The notes beneath the pieces are model-generated. The model was not told the DNA's origin. It searched no databases and was given only the letters and a program-made list of their open reading frames with translations. Source: JACKBJ01 sp964549495 (GTDB lineage: Bacteria; Chloroflexota; Anaerolineae; Epilineales; Epilineaceae). Taken from it: a stretch of DNA of 64,000 nt. Of this stretch, positions 53,573 to 61,877 are shown piece after piece (positions within the stretch are counted from its first letter, which is position 1; each line of letters begins with the position of its first letter). Where the stretch lies: positions 30,384 to 94,383 of the forward strand of contig CAZJWJ010000002.1 of the NCBI GenBank assembly GCA_964549495.1, written 5' to 3'. The position numbers and the translations under genes are program-made.

Positions 53573-54120
53573 AGGCGGCAGCGACGACGAAGCCGGTCTT
53601 GCTCGCCCTGGGCTCGAACATCGATCCCGAGCGCAACCTGCCGGCCGCCCTCGACCGACTGTCCCGACGCCTAGACCTGCAGTCCGTCTCGAGAGCTTTC
53701 GAGACGCGGCCGGCCCAAGGCGCGCGCGGCCCGGTCTTCTGGAACGCCGCCGCCCGGATCGAGACCTCGCTGGCGCCGGCCGAGCTCAAGGCGGTCCTGC
53801 GCGCAATCGAGGCCGAGCTTGGGCGCGTGCGGGGCCAGAATCGGAACGCGCCGCGGACCATCGACTTGGACATCACGCTCTACGGTCAGGATCGCATCGT
53901 TGCGCCGGAGGTCGGCCTCCGAATCCCCGATCCGGATCTCGAGCGATGGCCCCACGTCGCCTTGCCAGCAGCCGACCTCGCGCCCGATTGGATCCACCCT
54001 GTATCCGGACGTGCCCTCCGCGATATCGCCTTAGCCATGGCCCGAGCCGAAGGCGTGCGCCGACTCCCGAGGGCCGAATTCGATCCGGCCGATTTCGCCT
54101 CCGAGCCACACGGCATGTGA
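53569..54120 (+). CDS. folK: HPPK, 6-hydroxymethyl-dihydropterin pyrophosphokinase, with probable CUG start
   Basis: 183-aa kinase that moves pyrophosphate from ATP to hydroxymethyl-dihydropterin. Motifs: LLALGSNIDPERNL, SRAFETRPAQG, FWNAAARIETSL, the substrate/ATP segment GRVRGQNRNAPRTIDLDITLYG, and LRIPDPDLERWPHVALPAADLAP, where HPPK has P.P.....R.FVL.PL. No ATG, GTG or TTG stands in frame before the LLALGSN strand except a TTG that would leave only three residues ahead of GSN. CTG 53569 overlaps the folB stop as CTGA, the same arrangement as the other NTGA junctions here, and is taken as the start. Confidence 0.88.
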   Translation: MKAAATTKPVLLALGSNIDPERNLPAALDRLSRRLDLQSVSRAFETRPAQGARGPVFWNAAARIETSLAPAELKAVLRAIEAELGRVRGQNRNAPRTIDLDITLYGQDRIVAPEVGLRIPDPDLERWPHVALPAADLAPDWIHPVSGRALRDIALAMARAEGVRRLPRAEFDPADFASEPHGM

Positions 54121-54161
54121 TTCGACTCGGCCGGGTCCGAGGGTCATCCCGGCAAAGTGAT

Positions 54162-54198
54162 TTGTCGAAAAGCGAATCAGCGTCCATAATCTGATTCG
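54162..54198 (+). promoter_or_regulatory. Promoter with palindromic operator for the ArsR-DUF2087 operon
   Basis: TTGTCG (54162-54167), 17 bp, CATAAT (54185-54190). The arms CGAATCAG (54173-54180) and CTGATTCG (54191-54198) are exact inverted repeats around the -10 box. This is the layout of a repressor site that blocks RNA polymerase, most simply for the ArsR-type protein encoded two genes downstream. Confidence 0.65.
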
Positions 54199-54232
54199 AT
54201 AATCGAGAAATCAGTACTGAGGGGGTGTGAGG

Positions 54233-54493
54233 ATGCAGCAGGAAGGCGAGACGAATCCCGCCGAGATCGTGGACGGGCGGTCGCTGAGGCGATTGGCCGA
54301 TCGCTTCGACGAGCTCTCCGGCGGCTTCACGCGCGAAGCCGAGTGCAAGCTCGAACTCGCGCGGGCCATGGCGGACGAGGAGGCGGTGCGGCGCGAGCAC
54401 ATCAAGATCCAGGTGATGCGCGCGGCGCGCAAGATGTTTGCCGGCAGCTATCGCGAGGTCACCGGGGAGCGCGGCCTGAAGGTGGACTCGTGA
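54233..54493 (+). CDS. Small charged helical protein, unknown
   Basis: 86-aa protein, rich in Glu and Arg, helical throughout, with no Cys and no membrane segment (SLRRLADRFDELSGGFTRE, then EEAVRREHIKIQVMRAARKM). I do not recognise a family. ATG 54233 is chosen; GTG 54227 is in frame. It is the first gene after the palindromic promoter and overlaps the ArsR-type gene as GTGA, so it likely works with that regulator or responds to the same signal. Confidence 0.65.
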   Translation: MQQEGETNPAEIVDGRSLRRLADRFDELSGGFTREAECKLELARAMADEEAVRREHIKIQVMRAARKMFAGSYREVTGERGLKVDS

Positions 54494-55065
54494 GCGATAA
54501 GCAAGGAAGTGCCGCGCGCGAACTGGAGGCCCGCGCTGCGCTATTCAAGGCGCTGGGTCACCCGACGCGCCTGCTCCTGGTCAACCTGATCGACCGTCAG
54601 CCGCGACATACCGAGGAGCTGGCCGAGATCCTCTCGCTCAGCCCCGGCACGGTCTCGCACCATCTGGGCCAGCTGTCCAAAGCCGGCCTCCTGCGCAGCG
54701 AGCGCGAGCAGTACTATCAGGTCTATCGCCTGTCCGGCGAGGCCCTCGGTCGGCGGCTGGGCGATCTGGTTCGCCTGGAGCAGCCCGGTTTGGAGCTGGA
54801 GACCGAAACCGACGCCTGGCGCGAGCGGGTTCTGTCGACCTTTCTGGTTCGTGGCCGGCTGACCCACATCCCGGCCCAACGCAAGAAGCGGCGTGTGGTC
54901 CTCGAACGCCTGGTCGAGGAGTTCGAGCCCGAGCGGGAGTACCTGGAGCCGGAAGTCAACCGGATCCTGGTCGACTACCACGACGATGTGGCGACATTGC
55001 GACGCGAGATGGTGGCCGAGAAGCTGTTCACGCGCAGCGGCGGGTTTTACCGTCGCCTGCAATAG
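54490..55065 (+). CDS. ArsR-type regulator with C-terminal DUF2087
   Basis: 191-aa regulator. The N-terminal winged-helix (residues about 12-85) has ALFKALGHPTRLLLVNLI, AEILSLSPGTVSHHLGQLSKAGLL and the wing REQYYQVYRL. No metal-binding Cys motif (CxC) is present, so it is not an arsenic-type metal sensor. The C-terminal DUF2087 domain (IPAQRKKRRVVLERLVEEFEP, then EVNRILVDYHDDVATLRREM) is common behind such HTH domains and may bind DNA or a ligand. GTG 54490 overlaps the preceding stop. Autoregulation through the palindrome at 54173-54198 is inferred. Confidence 0.9.
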   Translation: MSDKQGSAARELEARAALFKALGHPTRLLLVNLIDRQPRHTEELAEILSLSPGTVSHHLGQLSKAGLLRSEREQYYQVYRLSGEALGRRLGDLVRLEQPGLELETETDAWRERVLSTFLVRGRLTHIPAQRKKRRVVLERLVEEFEPEREYLEPEVNRILVDYHDDVATLRREMVAEKLFTRSGGFYRRLQ

Positions 55066-55132
55066 CATCGCCGCTCGGGCCGAGCTCCGGCGCCTGCAAC
55101 CATCGAATCCATGAAAGACTGGGAGCACTGAG

Positions 55133-56059
55133 GTGATAGTAGAGCAGAAGAGGCCCGACTTTCTCGATCATTGGGATTTCGGAGATCCCGCGGCGAGCGA
55201 GCGGCGATTCCGCGAGGTCCTCGATGATCTCGGCCCGGATGGTGATCGCTCGCTGCGTGCACAGCTGCTCTCGCAGATCGCGCGCACCCACGGGCTGCGA
55301 CGGGACCTCGAGGCGGCGCATGAAACGCTCGACGAGGCGGAAGCGATACTAGAGGGGCGGGATCTACCCGTGGCGCGACTCCGCTGCACGCTGGAGCGCG
55401 GTCGCACGCTGGACAGTCCGGTCCATCGGCCGAAAGACAAGCGCACCGATGAAGCCCGCGCTCGCTACCTCGAGGTCTTCGAGGACGGTCGGCGCCTGGG
55501 TCTGCACGGCTTGGCGGTGGACGCGGCGCACATGTTGGGCATCATCGAGCCAGCCGACGAAGGCTTGGCCTGGAACCTGCGCGCCATCGAGCTGGCCGAG
55601 GCCAGCCAGGACGAGGAGGCGCGCTCCTGGCTCGGCTCGCTCTACAACAATACCGGCTGGACCTACCACGAAGGGGGCGAGTTCGAGCGGGCCTTGGCGA
55701 TCTTCGAGAAGGCGCTGGCCTGGCGCGAGGCGCAGCGGCAGCCGGCCCAGGCTCGCATCGCGCGCTGGTGCGTCGGCCGCTGCCTCCGTTCCCTCGGCCG
55801 GCTCGACGAGGCCCTGGCGATCCAGGAAGCGCTGCTTGCCGACTACGAAGAGACCGGCGAAACCGAGGTCGGCTATACCTCGGAGGAAGTGGCCGAGTGC
55901 CTGCTTGCCCTCGGCCGCTCCGACGAAGCCCGCCCCTGGTTCGACCAGGCCCATCAGCGCCTGAGCCAGCACGAGTCCTGGCTACTGGAAGTCGAGCCGC
56001 AGCGCATGGCGCGTCTCGCCGAGCTCGGTGCAGCTACTAAGGGCTCATCAAGCGATTAG
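55133..56059 (+). CDS. TPR-repeat protein
   Basis: 308-aa soluble protein made of about seven TPR-like helix pairs (for example LGSLYNNTGWTYHEGGEFERA, LGRLDEALAIQEALLADYEE and LLALGRSDEARPWFDQAHQR). There is no signal peptide or enzyme motif. GTG 55133 has GGGAG about 9 bases upstream. It lies 67 bp after the ArsR-DUF2087 gene and may belong to the same operon, perhaps as its adaptor or effector. Similar TPR proteins measure or bind partner proteins; the partner is unknown. Confidence 0.8.
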   Translation: MIVEQKRPDFLDHWDFGDPAASERRFREVLDDLGPDGDRSLRAQLLSQIARTHGLRRDLEAAHETLDEAEAILEGRDLPVARLRCTLERGRTLDSPVHRPKDKRTDEARARYLEVFEDGRRLGLHGLAVDAAHMLGIIEPADEGLAWNLRAIELAEASQDEEARSWLGSLYNNTGWTYHEGGEFERALAIFEKALAWREAQRQPAQARIARWCVGRCLRSLGRLDEALAIQEALLADYEETGETEVGYTSEEVAECLLALGRSDEARPWFDQAHQRLSQHESWLLEVEPQRMARLAELGAATKGSSSD

Positions 56060-56105
56060 AGGCGCAGCAACGCCCTCTGTTGTACCTCCAACTGCTTAAC
56101 GGGCC

Positions 56106-56135
56106 CTAATCGTGAACGGTGCACTAATCGTGAAC
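56106..56135. repeat. 12-bp direct repeat at the toxin 3' end
   Basis: CTAATCGTGAAC occurs at 56106-56117 and 56124-56135, an 18-bp period. The second copy holds the stop and last codons of the toxin-like gene, so the gene end (VHD-stop) has been duplicated just downstream. Confidence 0.7.
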
Positions 56136-56477
56136 AATGATCTCCGACCGCGTGATCTCGACGAAATGAGACAGCGCGATGCACTCCTCGATGATTGCCC
56201 GATTCGTGCTGAAGATGTCCAGTAGCCGATCGTTCGAAATGTCGCCTGTTGCGACGAGCAAGAGCTTCTCGGGCCGCCCGCGAATGAGGTGAGACTCGAC
56301 GAAGTCAGCGTCCTTCGTGACGACGATGCGAGCCTCGATACCCGCAATCCGGAGGATCTCACCGTCAGGCGTTCGATTCCCGAGCGGTAGCGACTTGGTA
56401 TGAACGACATCGTGACCATCTGCTTCGAGGAGATCGGCGAGACGCTGGGGCAGTTGCGCATCCACCAGGAACTTCAC
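56124..56477 (-). CDS. DUF5615 PIN-like protein, probable toxin
   Basis: 117-aa protein of the DUF5615 group, a PIN-domain relative found as the toxin half of type II modules. KFLVDAQLPQRLADLLEADGHD at the start and IVVTKDADFVESHL in the middle carry the acidic residues expected for an RNase site. GTG 56477 overlaps the DUF433 stop as GTGA. The surrounding DNA is visibly poorer in G+C, with less biased third codon positions than the neighbours, which suggests recent arrival. Cleavage of RNA is inferred from the family only. Confidence 0.85.
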   Translation of the reverse strand: MKFLVDAQLPQRLADLLEADGHDVVHTKSLPLGNRTPDGEILRIAGIEARIVVTKDADFVESHLIRGRPEKLLLVATGDISNDRLLDIFSTNRAIIEECIALSHFVEITRSEIIVHD

Positions 56478-56707
56478 GCCGAGAGGGCTCGCACCTGCTT
56501 CACGCGAGACAGTCGCGCTGCGTAACTCAAGGCGGCCAGGATGTCCTCGTGCTCTAGATCCGGATAGTCTTCTAGGATCTCTTCGATTGACATGCCCCCA
56601 CCAAGAAGCTCCAGCAAATTCTCGACCGGGTAGCGAAGCCCGCGAATGACAGGCTTTCCATGGCAGATGTCCGGATCGATGGTGATACGCTCATCAATTG
56701 CGATCAT
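56474..56707 (-). CDS. DUF433 protein, probable antitoxin
   Basis: 77-aa DUF433 protein (ITIDPDICHGKPVIRGLRYP, then NLLELLGGGMSIEEILEDYPDLEHEDILAAL), the usual upstream partner of DUF5615 proteins and thought to be a DNA-binding antitoxin. ATG 56707 is chosen because the added upstream residues are Arg-rich and unlike the family. It overlaps the toxin gene by 4 bases, so both are produced together. Confidence 0.87.
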   Translation of the reverse strand: MIAIDERITIDPDICHGKPVIRGLRYPVENLLELLGGGMSIEEILEDYPDLEHEDILAALSYAARLSRVKQVRALSA

Positions 56708-56815
56708 GGCTGAACGCTCCCTGCGCAGGGTATCGTGTGACGGCCGCCGTCGGCACAAGCGACCCTAGGCCCATGATAGGCCTGGGTCGACACCATACCA
56801 AGCGACCTGCAACGC

Positions 56816-58462
56816 TCAATCCAAGGGCGTGACGCCACCATAGGCGACGCCCGACAGGTGGGAGATGTCACGCTTCCAGGTGGTCAGGTCGCTCGGCGAG
56901 AAGCCCGACAGGTGATCGTGGCCGCAGGCGCGGGCCAGGACCTGCATCAGATGGGTCGTGGCATCGAGGAAGCTGGCGAGTTGGCGGGCCGACTGCTCGA
57001 TGACCAGCCGCGCGCGCAGATCTTCCTTCTGGGTGGCGATGCCGACCGGGCAGTTGTTGGTGTGGCAGGCGCGCATGCCCAGGCAGCCGATGGCCTGAAT
57101 GGCGCTGTTGGCCACCGCCACGCCGTCGGCGCCCAGGGCCATGGCCTTGACGAAGTCCGACTCGGTGCGCAGCCCGCCGGTGACGATCAGGGTCACGTCC
57201 CGGGCGCCGACCTCGTCCAGATGCCGCCGCGCGCGGGCCAAGGCGGCGATGCTGGGCACCGAGATGTTCTGCTTGAAGATCTCGGGCGCCGCGCCGGTGC
57301 CGCCGCCGCGACCATCCAGGATGATGTAGTCGGCGCTGGCGGCCAGCGCGAAGTCGATGTCGTCCTCGATGTGCTGGGCCGAGAGCTTGAAGCCGATGGG
57401 GATGCCGCCGCTGGCCTCGCGCACCCGATCGGCCAGCCGGCGAAAGTCGTCGACGCCCTCCAGATCCGGGAAGGTGGCCGGACTGACGGCCGGCGTGCCC
57501 GGCTCCAGCCCGCGCACCTCGGCGATCTTGCCCTGCACCTTCTCACCTGGCAGGTGGCCGCCGGTACCGGTCTTGGCCCCCTGGCCGCCCTTGAAGTGGA
57601 AGGCCTGCACGTCGCGCACCTTCTCGATGTCCCAGCCGAAGCGGGCCGAAGCCAGCTCGTAGAAGTAGCGGCTACAGGCGGCCTGCTCCTCTGGCAGCAT
57701 GCCACCCTCGCCCGAGGCGATGCCGGTGCCGGCCAATTCGGCGCCGCGTGCCAAGGCCACCTTGGCCTCCTGGCTGAGCGCGCCGAAGCTCATGTCGCTG
57801 ACGAAGATGGGGATCTCGAGGCGCAGCGGCTTGTCGGCCCGCGGCCCGATGACCAGTTCGGTGCCCACGGGCTGGTCGTCGAGCAGCGGCCGGCGCGCCA
57901 GCTGGGCGGTCACGATCTGGATGTCGTCCCAGCTCGGCAGCTCGCGCGCCGGAACCCCCATCGCCGAGACGGCCCCATGATGTCCCCACCGCTTCAGTCC
58001 GTTCTTGGCCAGGTTGCGGATGTAACGGTTGTGCGGCTCGTCGGCCGTCCCGCTCGGGTCGGCATAGAGCCCAAGGTAGGCCTGGCGGTTGTAGGGTTGA
58101 GGATGCTCGCGCTGCCAGGCCTTTACCTCGGCCGCATCGACGTAGACCGCGTCGTCGGCCTCGTCCACCCAGGCCGAGAACTTCTTCAGGGCTTCGGCGT
58201 TGTTGTATTCGCTGACCCCGGTGTCCAATCGATAGTCCCAGTCGTGCAGACCGCAGATCAGGTTCTGCCCGCGCACGTAGCCATCGGACAGGAGCGCGCC
58301 CCGGTGCAGGCAGCGTCCGTAGAAGACCGACACCCGATCGTCGTAGCGCAGCACGACCAAGTCGACCTCGGCCACCAGCGCGTACTGCGGGTCGCGATCG
58401 GGCAATTCGCTCCAGGTGGCCACGCGTTCGGGCTCGCGCCGCGCGCTCCCGTTCTGACTCAT
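56816..58462 (-). CDS. Rieske ferredoxin-glutamate synthase FMN domain fusion
   Basis: 548-aa protein. Residues about 15-110 form a Rieske [2Fe-2S] domain with CLHRGALLSDG and CGLHDWDY (C-x-H ... C-x2-H). From about 135 on comes a glutamate-synthase-like FMN barrel: IFVSDMSFGALSQEAK, GTGIASGEGGML, FKGGQGAKTGTGGHLPG, FKLSAQHIEDDI, ILDGRGGGTGAAPEIFK, and the 3Fe-4S Cys set CLGMRACHTNNCPVG. No glutaminase domain is present. The likely redox enzyme takes electrons through the Rieske centre to FMN; the substrate need not be 2-oxoglutarate. ATG 58462 has GAGGAG 9 bases ahead (the in-frame ATG 58471 abuts it). The next gene lies 71 bp away on the same strand. Confidence 0.9.
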   Translation of the reverse strand: MSQNGSARREPERVATWSELPDRDPQYALVAEVDLVVLRYDDRVSVFYGRCLHRGALLSDGYVRGQNLICGLHDWDYRLDTGVSEYNNAEALKKFSAWVDEADDAVYVDAAEVKAWQREHPQPYNRQAYLGLYADPSGTADEPHNRYIRNLAKNGLKRWGHHGAVSAMGVPARELPSWDDIQIVTAQLARRPLLDDQPVGTELVIGPRADKPLRLEIPIFVSDMSFGALSQEAKVALARGAELAGTGIASGEGGMLPEEQAACSRYFYELASARFGWDIEKVRDVQAFHFKGGQGAKTGTGGHLPGEKVQGKIAEVRGLEPGTPAVSPATFPDLEGVDDFRRLADRVREASGGIPIGFKLSAQHIEDDIDFALAASADYIILDGRGGGTGAAPEIFKQNISVPSIAALARARRHLDEVGARDVTLIVTGGLRTESDFVKAMALGADGVAVANSAIQAIGCLGMRACHTNNCPVGIATQKEDLRARLVIEQSARQLASFLDATTHLMQVLARACGHDHLSGFSPSDLTTWKRDISHLSGVAYGGVTPLD

Positions 58463-58533
58463 GCTCGGCATCTCCTCGGTATCTCTTCGGGATATCTCGT
58501 CCGTCTCGTGATCGGTTGCGGTCTAGTCGGATA

Positions 58534-59361
58534 TCAGTCCCGCATCCGTTCGGCGCCCGCCCCATGTACCGCGCGCAAGATCCGCATGAGTCCCTCCAGC
58601 GGCCGATCGAGCTCGATCAGCCGGCCGTAGCGGACCAGACCGCCTTTCCAGTCTGCCAGATGCCACTCGGCCGGCGCGGGCAGCTCCGCATCGGCCAGAT
58701 CATCGGGCCAGGGGTAGGCCGTCAGGTAGAGGTAGGGCTCGGGAATGCCGGCGTCGCCGGTCGAGAAGCCAAAGCCCATCTGTTCCTGGCTCGACTCCTC
58801 GTCGGCCGGGTCTTGGCCGGGAACCAGTCGGCCCGAGAACCAGTTCAGCGACAGGTCGAAGTGATGGGGCCAGAGCTGCACCGGGCTGGTCTTGCCCGGT
58901 AGCTCTGCCGCGAAGGCGGTCAGCGCGCCGGCCACGAGGCGGGCCGCCTGCCACCATGCGGTTGCAGCGATGGGATCGTGGGCCGGCGCGACCCCGTCGT
59001 CGAGCTTGCTCAGGTCGATGGCGGGCCGGCTGCCGGCCGCATCGAGTCGGTCGAGGAGCCAGCCGGCCAGCGCGCTGCCGCCGAGGTTGCCCAGGGGCCG
59101 GCTCCAGCGGCGGCCATCGCTCAGCTGAAGACCGACGCCATGGTGGACCAGGTCCATGCTCAACTCGGCCGCGAGACCACCTGGCATGGGCAGCCAGCCG
59201 GTGCTCAAGCCCTCGGGCCGCGGCAAGAGGCTGACATGCCACCAATGCGGCTGGGCCGGCGCCAGCGTGCGCCGGATAGCACCGAGGACCTTGGCTTGCT
59301 GGTGGAGGCTGTCGCGGGTGGCGCGCCAGACGTCCAGCGGCAGCCGCGGGAAGTCGTACAT
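58534..59361 (-). CDS. DUF5996 family protein
   Basis: 275-aa soluble protein matching the DUF5996 layout: FPRLPLDVWRATRDSLHQQA, AKVLGAIRRTLAPAQPHWWH, LHHGVG-type beta strands, then VQLWPHHFDLSLNWF and the acidic GQDPADEESSQEQMGFGFS. No catalytic motif is known for this family. ATG 59361 has GGAG 9 bases upstream; ATG 59370 directly touches that site. It may be co-transcribed with the Rieske-GltS gene. The role is unknown. Confidence 0.85.
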   Translation of the reverse strand: MYDFPRLPLDVWRATRDSLHQQAKVLGAIRRTLAPAQPHWWHVSLLPRPEGLSTGWLPMPGGLAAELSMDLVHHGVGLQLSDGRRWSRPLGNLGGSALAGWLLDRLDAAGSRPAIDLSKLDDGVAPAHDPIAATAWWQAARLVAGALTAFAAELPGKTSPVQLWPHHFDLSLNWFSGRLVPGQDPADEESSQEQMGFGFSTGDAGIPEPYLYLTAYPWPDDLADAELPAPAEWHLADWKGGLVRYGRLIELDRPLEGLMRILRAVHGAGAERMRD

Positions 59362-59442
59362 GTGCTGCATCTCCGAGTCGAGGGATATGGATCGCGCCGC
59401 GGGTCCGCGTCCACCAGGGGCGCATGACATCCTAGCTTGCTC

Positions 59443-59448
59443 TACAAT
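59443..59448 (+). promoter_or_regulatory. -10 box TACAAT for the AI-2E permease gene
   Basis: TACAAT ends 4 bases before GTG 59453. Transcription would start at or just after this codon, so either it is leaderless or the true start is the in-frame GTG at 59477. Confidence 0.45.
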
Positions 59449-59452
59449 TGAC

Positions 59453-60733
59453 GTGACGGCGAACCGGAATCCTACCGTGCAGGTTGCTGCAGAAGGGGCG
59501 ATAGGCCACATCGTGGACGAGGCGCAGCGCTGGAGCCGGGCGCTCAAGTACTCCATCGTCATCGCGACCGGGCTGGCCATGATCTGGCTGGCGGTGGTCG
59601 CGCGCGAGTTGGTCGGCTCCTTGATCATCGCCGCGCTCTTGGCCTACCTGCTCAAGCCGGTGGTCGACCGTCTGCAGCGCCTGCCCCGGATCTCGCATGA
59701 GTTGGCGGTGATCCTGACCTACTCGCTCTTCCTCTTGGTGACCATCGCCCTGCCGATCACGGCCGCGCCGGGCGTGACCGAGCGCTTCACCCGGCGCCTG
59801 AGCTCGCTGGCCGAGCTCTCGGCCCAGGCCCTCGATCGGGCCGACGTGCCCTTGACGCTCGGCGACATCGAGATCCTGCCGGCCGGCTGGGTCGACGAGC
59901 TGATCGAGCCCTTGCGCGGCGCCCTGCCATCCCAGATCTGGGGTTCCTTCGACCTGCTCTACAACATCGGCGCCAACGTCATTTGGGTCTTGGTCATCCT
60001 GGTCAGCATCTTCTACCTGCTGCGCGACGGGCCCCGCCTGCGCGACTGGTTCATCGCCAAGCTGCCGCCCGAATGGCGCGGCGACGGCCGGATGTTGCTC
60101 GACGAGATCGACCAGGTCTGGCGGCGCTATCTGCGCGGCCAGCTGATCCTGGGCGTGATCGTCGGCGTGATGACCGTCATCGCCATGCGCGCGGTCGGTC
60201 TGCGCGAGGCGGTGGTGCTGGGCATCGTCGCCGGCATCCTCGACTTGGTGCCCTCCTTGGGCCCGATGGTCGCCGGCCTGATCGCCACCCTGGTGGCCTT
60301 CATCGCCGGCTCGACCCTGCTGCCCCTGTCCAACACCTGGTTCGCCCTCTTGGTGCTGGGCCTCTTCCTGCTCATCCAGCAGGTCGAGAACGTCTGGCTC
60401 CGACCGCAAATCCTGGGCTCCAGCCTGCGCCTGCACCCGGGCCTGGTCTTCGTGGGCGTATTCGGCGCCCTGGCCACCTTCGGTGTGCTGGGCGCCCTGA
60501 TCGTGGTGCCGGTCATCGGCTCGCTGGCCATCCTGGGCCGCTACGCCCACCCGCGCATGCTCGGCTTGCCCGTCGAGCCTTTGGTCTCGTCCTCGGCGAG
60601 GTCCAGCGCGGTGACGTCCTCGGACTCCGCAGCCGCCGCCGAGCGCGTCGAGGATGCCGGCACCTCCGATGCGATCGCACCGACCGCCGACGATCATCCG
60701 CGGGCCGGCATCGAGTCCGGTCCGGCCGACTGA
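59453..60733 (+). CDS. AI-2E family permease
   Basis: 426-aa membrane protein of the AI-2E (YhhQ/PerM/TqsA-like) family: two to three helices at the start (RALKYSIVIATGLAMIWLAV, GSLIIAALLAYLLKPVVDRL), a soluble loop, then four to five helices with the family motif EAVVLGIVAGILDLVPSLGP and LLIQQVENVWLRPQILG. The last 60 residues are a Ser/Ala/Asp-rich tail. Family members export autoinducer-2 or act as Na+/H+ antiporters; which applies here is unknown. GTG 59453 is tentative. It precedes manA by 10 bp. Confidence 0.88.
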   Translation: MTANRNPTVQVAAEGAIGHIVDEAQRWSRALKYSIVIATGLAMIWLAVVARELVGSLIIAALLAYLLKPVVDRLQRLPRISHELAVILTYSLFLLVTIALPITAAPGVTERFTRRLSSLAELSAQALDRADVPLTLGDIEILPAGWVDELIEPLRGALPSQIWGSFDLLYNIGANVIWVLVILVSIFYLLRDGPRLRDWFIAKLPPEWRGDGRMLLDEIDQVWRRYLRGQLILGVIVGVMTVIAMRAVGLREAVVLGIVAGILDLVPSLGPMVAGLIATLVAFIAGSTLLPLSNTWFALLVLGLFLLIQQVENVWLRPQILGSSLRLHPGLVFVGVFGALATFGVLGALIVVPVIGSLAILGRYAHPRMLGLPVEPLVSSSARSSAVTSSDSAAAAERVEDAGTSDAIAPTADDHPRAGIESGPAD

Positions 60734-60743
60734 GGCATTCGGG

Positions 60744-61877
60744 ATGAGCGAACCAAGCCTCTCGTCGGGCGCCATGGCCCCGACCCATTTGCGGTGCGGC
60801 CCGGGCTTGCGCCCACGCCTGCTGTGCGCCGACAATCTGACCCCGGCGACGCGAACGCCCTGGGGCGGGCATCGCATCGCCCAGCGCTACAAGGCAGGAC
60901 TCGGCCTGCCGCGCGAGATCCCGCTGGGCGAGGCCTGGGAGATCTCGGTCGAGCCCAGCTTCCCCAGCCGGCTTGCCGACTCGGGCCGATCGCTGGAGGC
61001 CGAGATCGCCGGCGATCCGGTGGGCTGGCTCGGGCCGGCCGTCGCAGCGCGCTACGGAGGCGAGCTCCCGCTGCTGGTCAAGATCCTGGACGCTGGCGCC
61101 GACCTTTCGGTCCAGGTGCATCCCGCCGCGGACGATCCCGATCTCGCGCCCGGCGAGAGCGGCAAGCCCGAGGCCTGGATCATCCTGGAGGCCGACCCGG
61201 GCTCGGGCATCTACCTGGGCTTTCGCCAAGGGGTGACCCGCGCGCGCGTCGCCGCGGCCCTGGAGTCGGGTCAGCCCCTGGACGCGCTCCTAAACTTCGT
61301 GCCCGTCGCGCCGGGCCAGGTCTACGAAGTGACGGCCGGAACGGTGCACGCCATCGGTGCCGGCGTGACCCTGGTCGAGCCGCAGCACGTCACGCCCGGC
61401 CTGCGCGGGGTGACCTACCGCCTCTGGGACTGGGGCCGGCGCTATGACGAGGCGGGTCGCCAGGACCCGGCCGGCCGGCCCCGCCCGCTGCACATCACGC
61501 GGGCGCTGGCCGTCACGAACTGGGATGCCCCGCGTGGCCAGGCCTTCGTCGACGCCTGCCGGCGGGAGCCGCAGCGCCTGGACGGGGCGGGCGGCGGTCT
61601 GGAGGGCTGGCATCTGATGCGCAATCCCTACTTCTCCGCCGAGCGCTGGTGCGGTACGGGCCGCGCCAGCCTCGCGATGCGCGAGCTGCTGGGCCTGGTC
61701 TGCATCGCAGGTGAGGCGCGCTTGAACACGGCCGCCGGCGAGCTGAGGCTGCCGGCCGGCCAGAGCGCGGTCGTGCCGGCTGCCTGTGACCGGGTCGATC
61801 TGGAAGGCATGGACCTGGATCTCTATGTTTGCCGTCCGGTCGCGGGCCAGGGCGGAGCCGGCGCCTTCGAGACGTAG
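60744..61877 (+). CDS. manA: Mannose-6-phosphate isomerase, class I
   Basis: 377-aa cupin isomerase linking fructose 6-phosphate and mannose 6-phosphate. Zinc-site motifs: LSVQVHPAADD near residue 124, GKPEAWIIL (Glu ligand) near 142, VTAGTVHAIGAG near 201, and the phosphate-binding LVEPQHVTPGLRGVTYRLWDWGR. ATG 60744 has GGG close by but no strong site; it lies just after the permease stop, so the pair may form an operon. The last 588 bp are antisense to the reading frame of the gene at 61290-62366. Confidence 0.92.
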   Translation: MSEPSLSSGAMAPTHLRCGPGLRPRLLCADNLTPATRTPWGGHRIAQRYKAGLGLPREIPLGEAWEISVEPSFPSRLADSGRSLEAEIAGDPVGWLGPAVAARYGGELPLLVKILDAGADLSVQVHPAADDPDLAPGESGKPEAWIILEADPGSGIYLGFRQGVTRARVAAALESGQPLDALLNFVPVAPGQVYEVTAGTVHAIGAGVTLVEPQHVTPGLRGVTYRLWDWGRRYDEAGRQDPAGRPRPLHITRALAVTNWDAPRGQAFVDACRREPQRLDGAGGGLEGWHLMRNPYFSAERWCGTGRASLAMRELLGLVCIAGEARLNTAAGELRLPAGQSAVVPAACDRVDLEGMDLDLYVCRPVAGQGGAGAFET

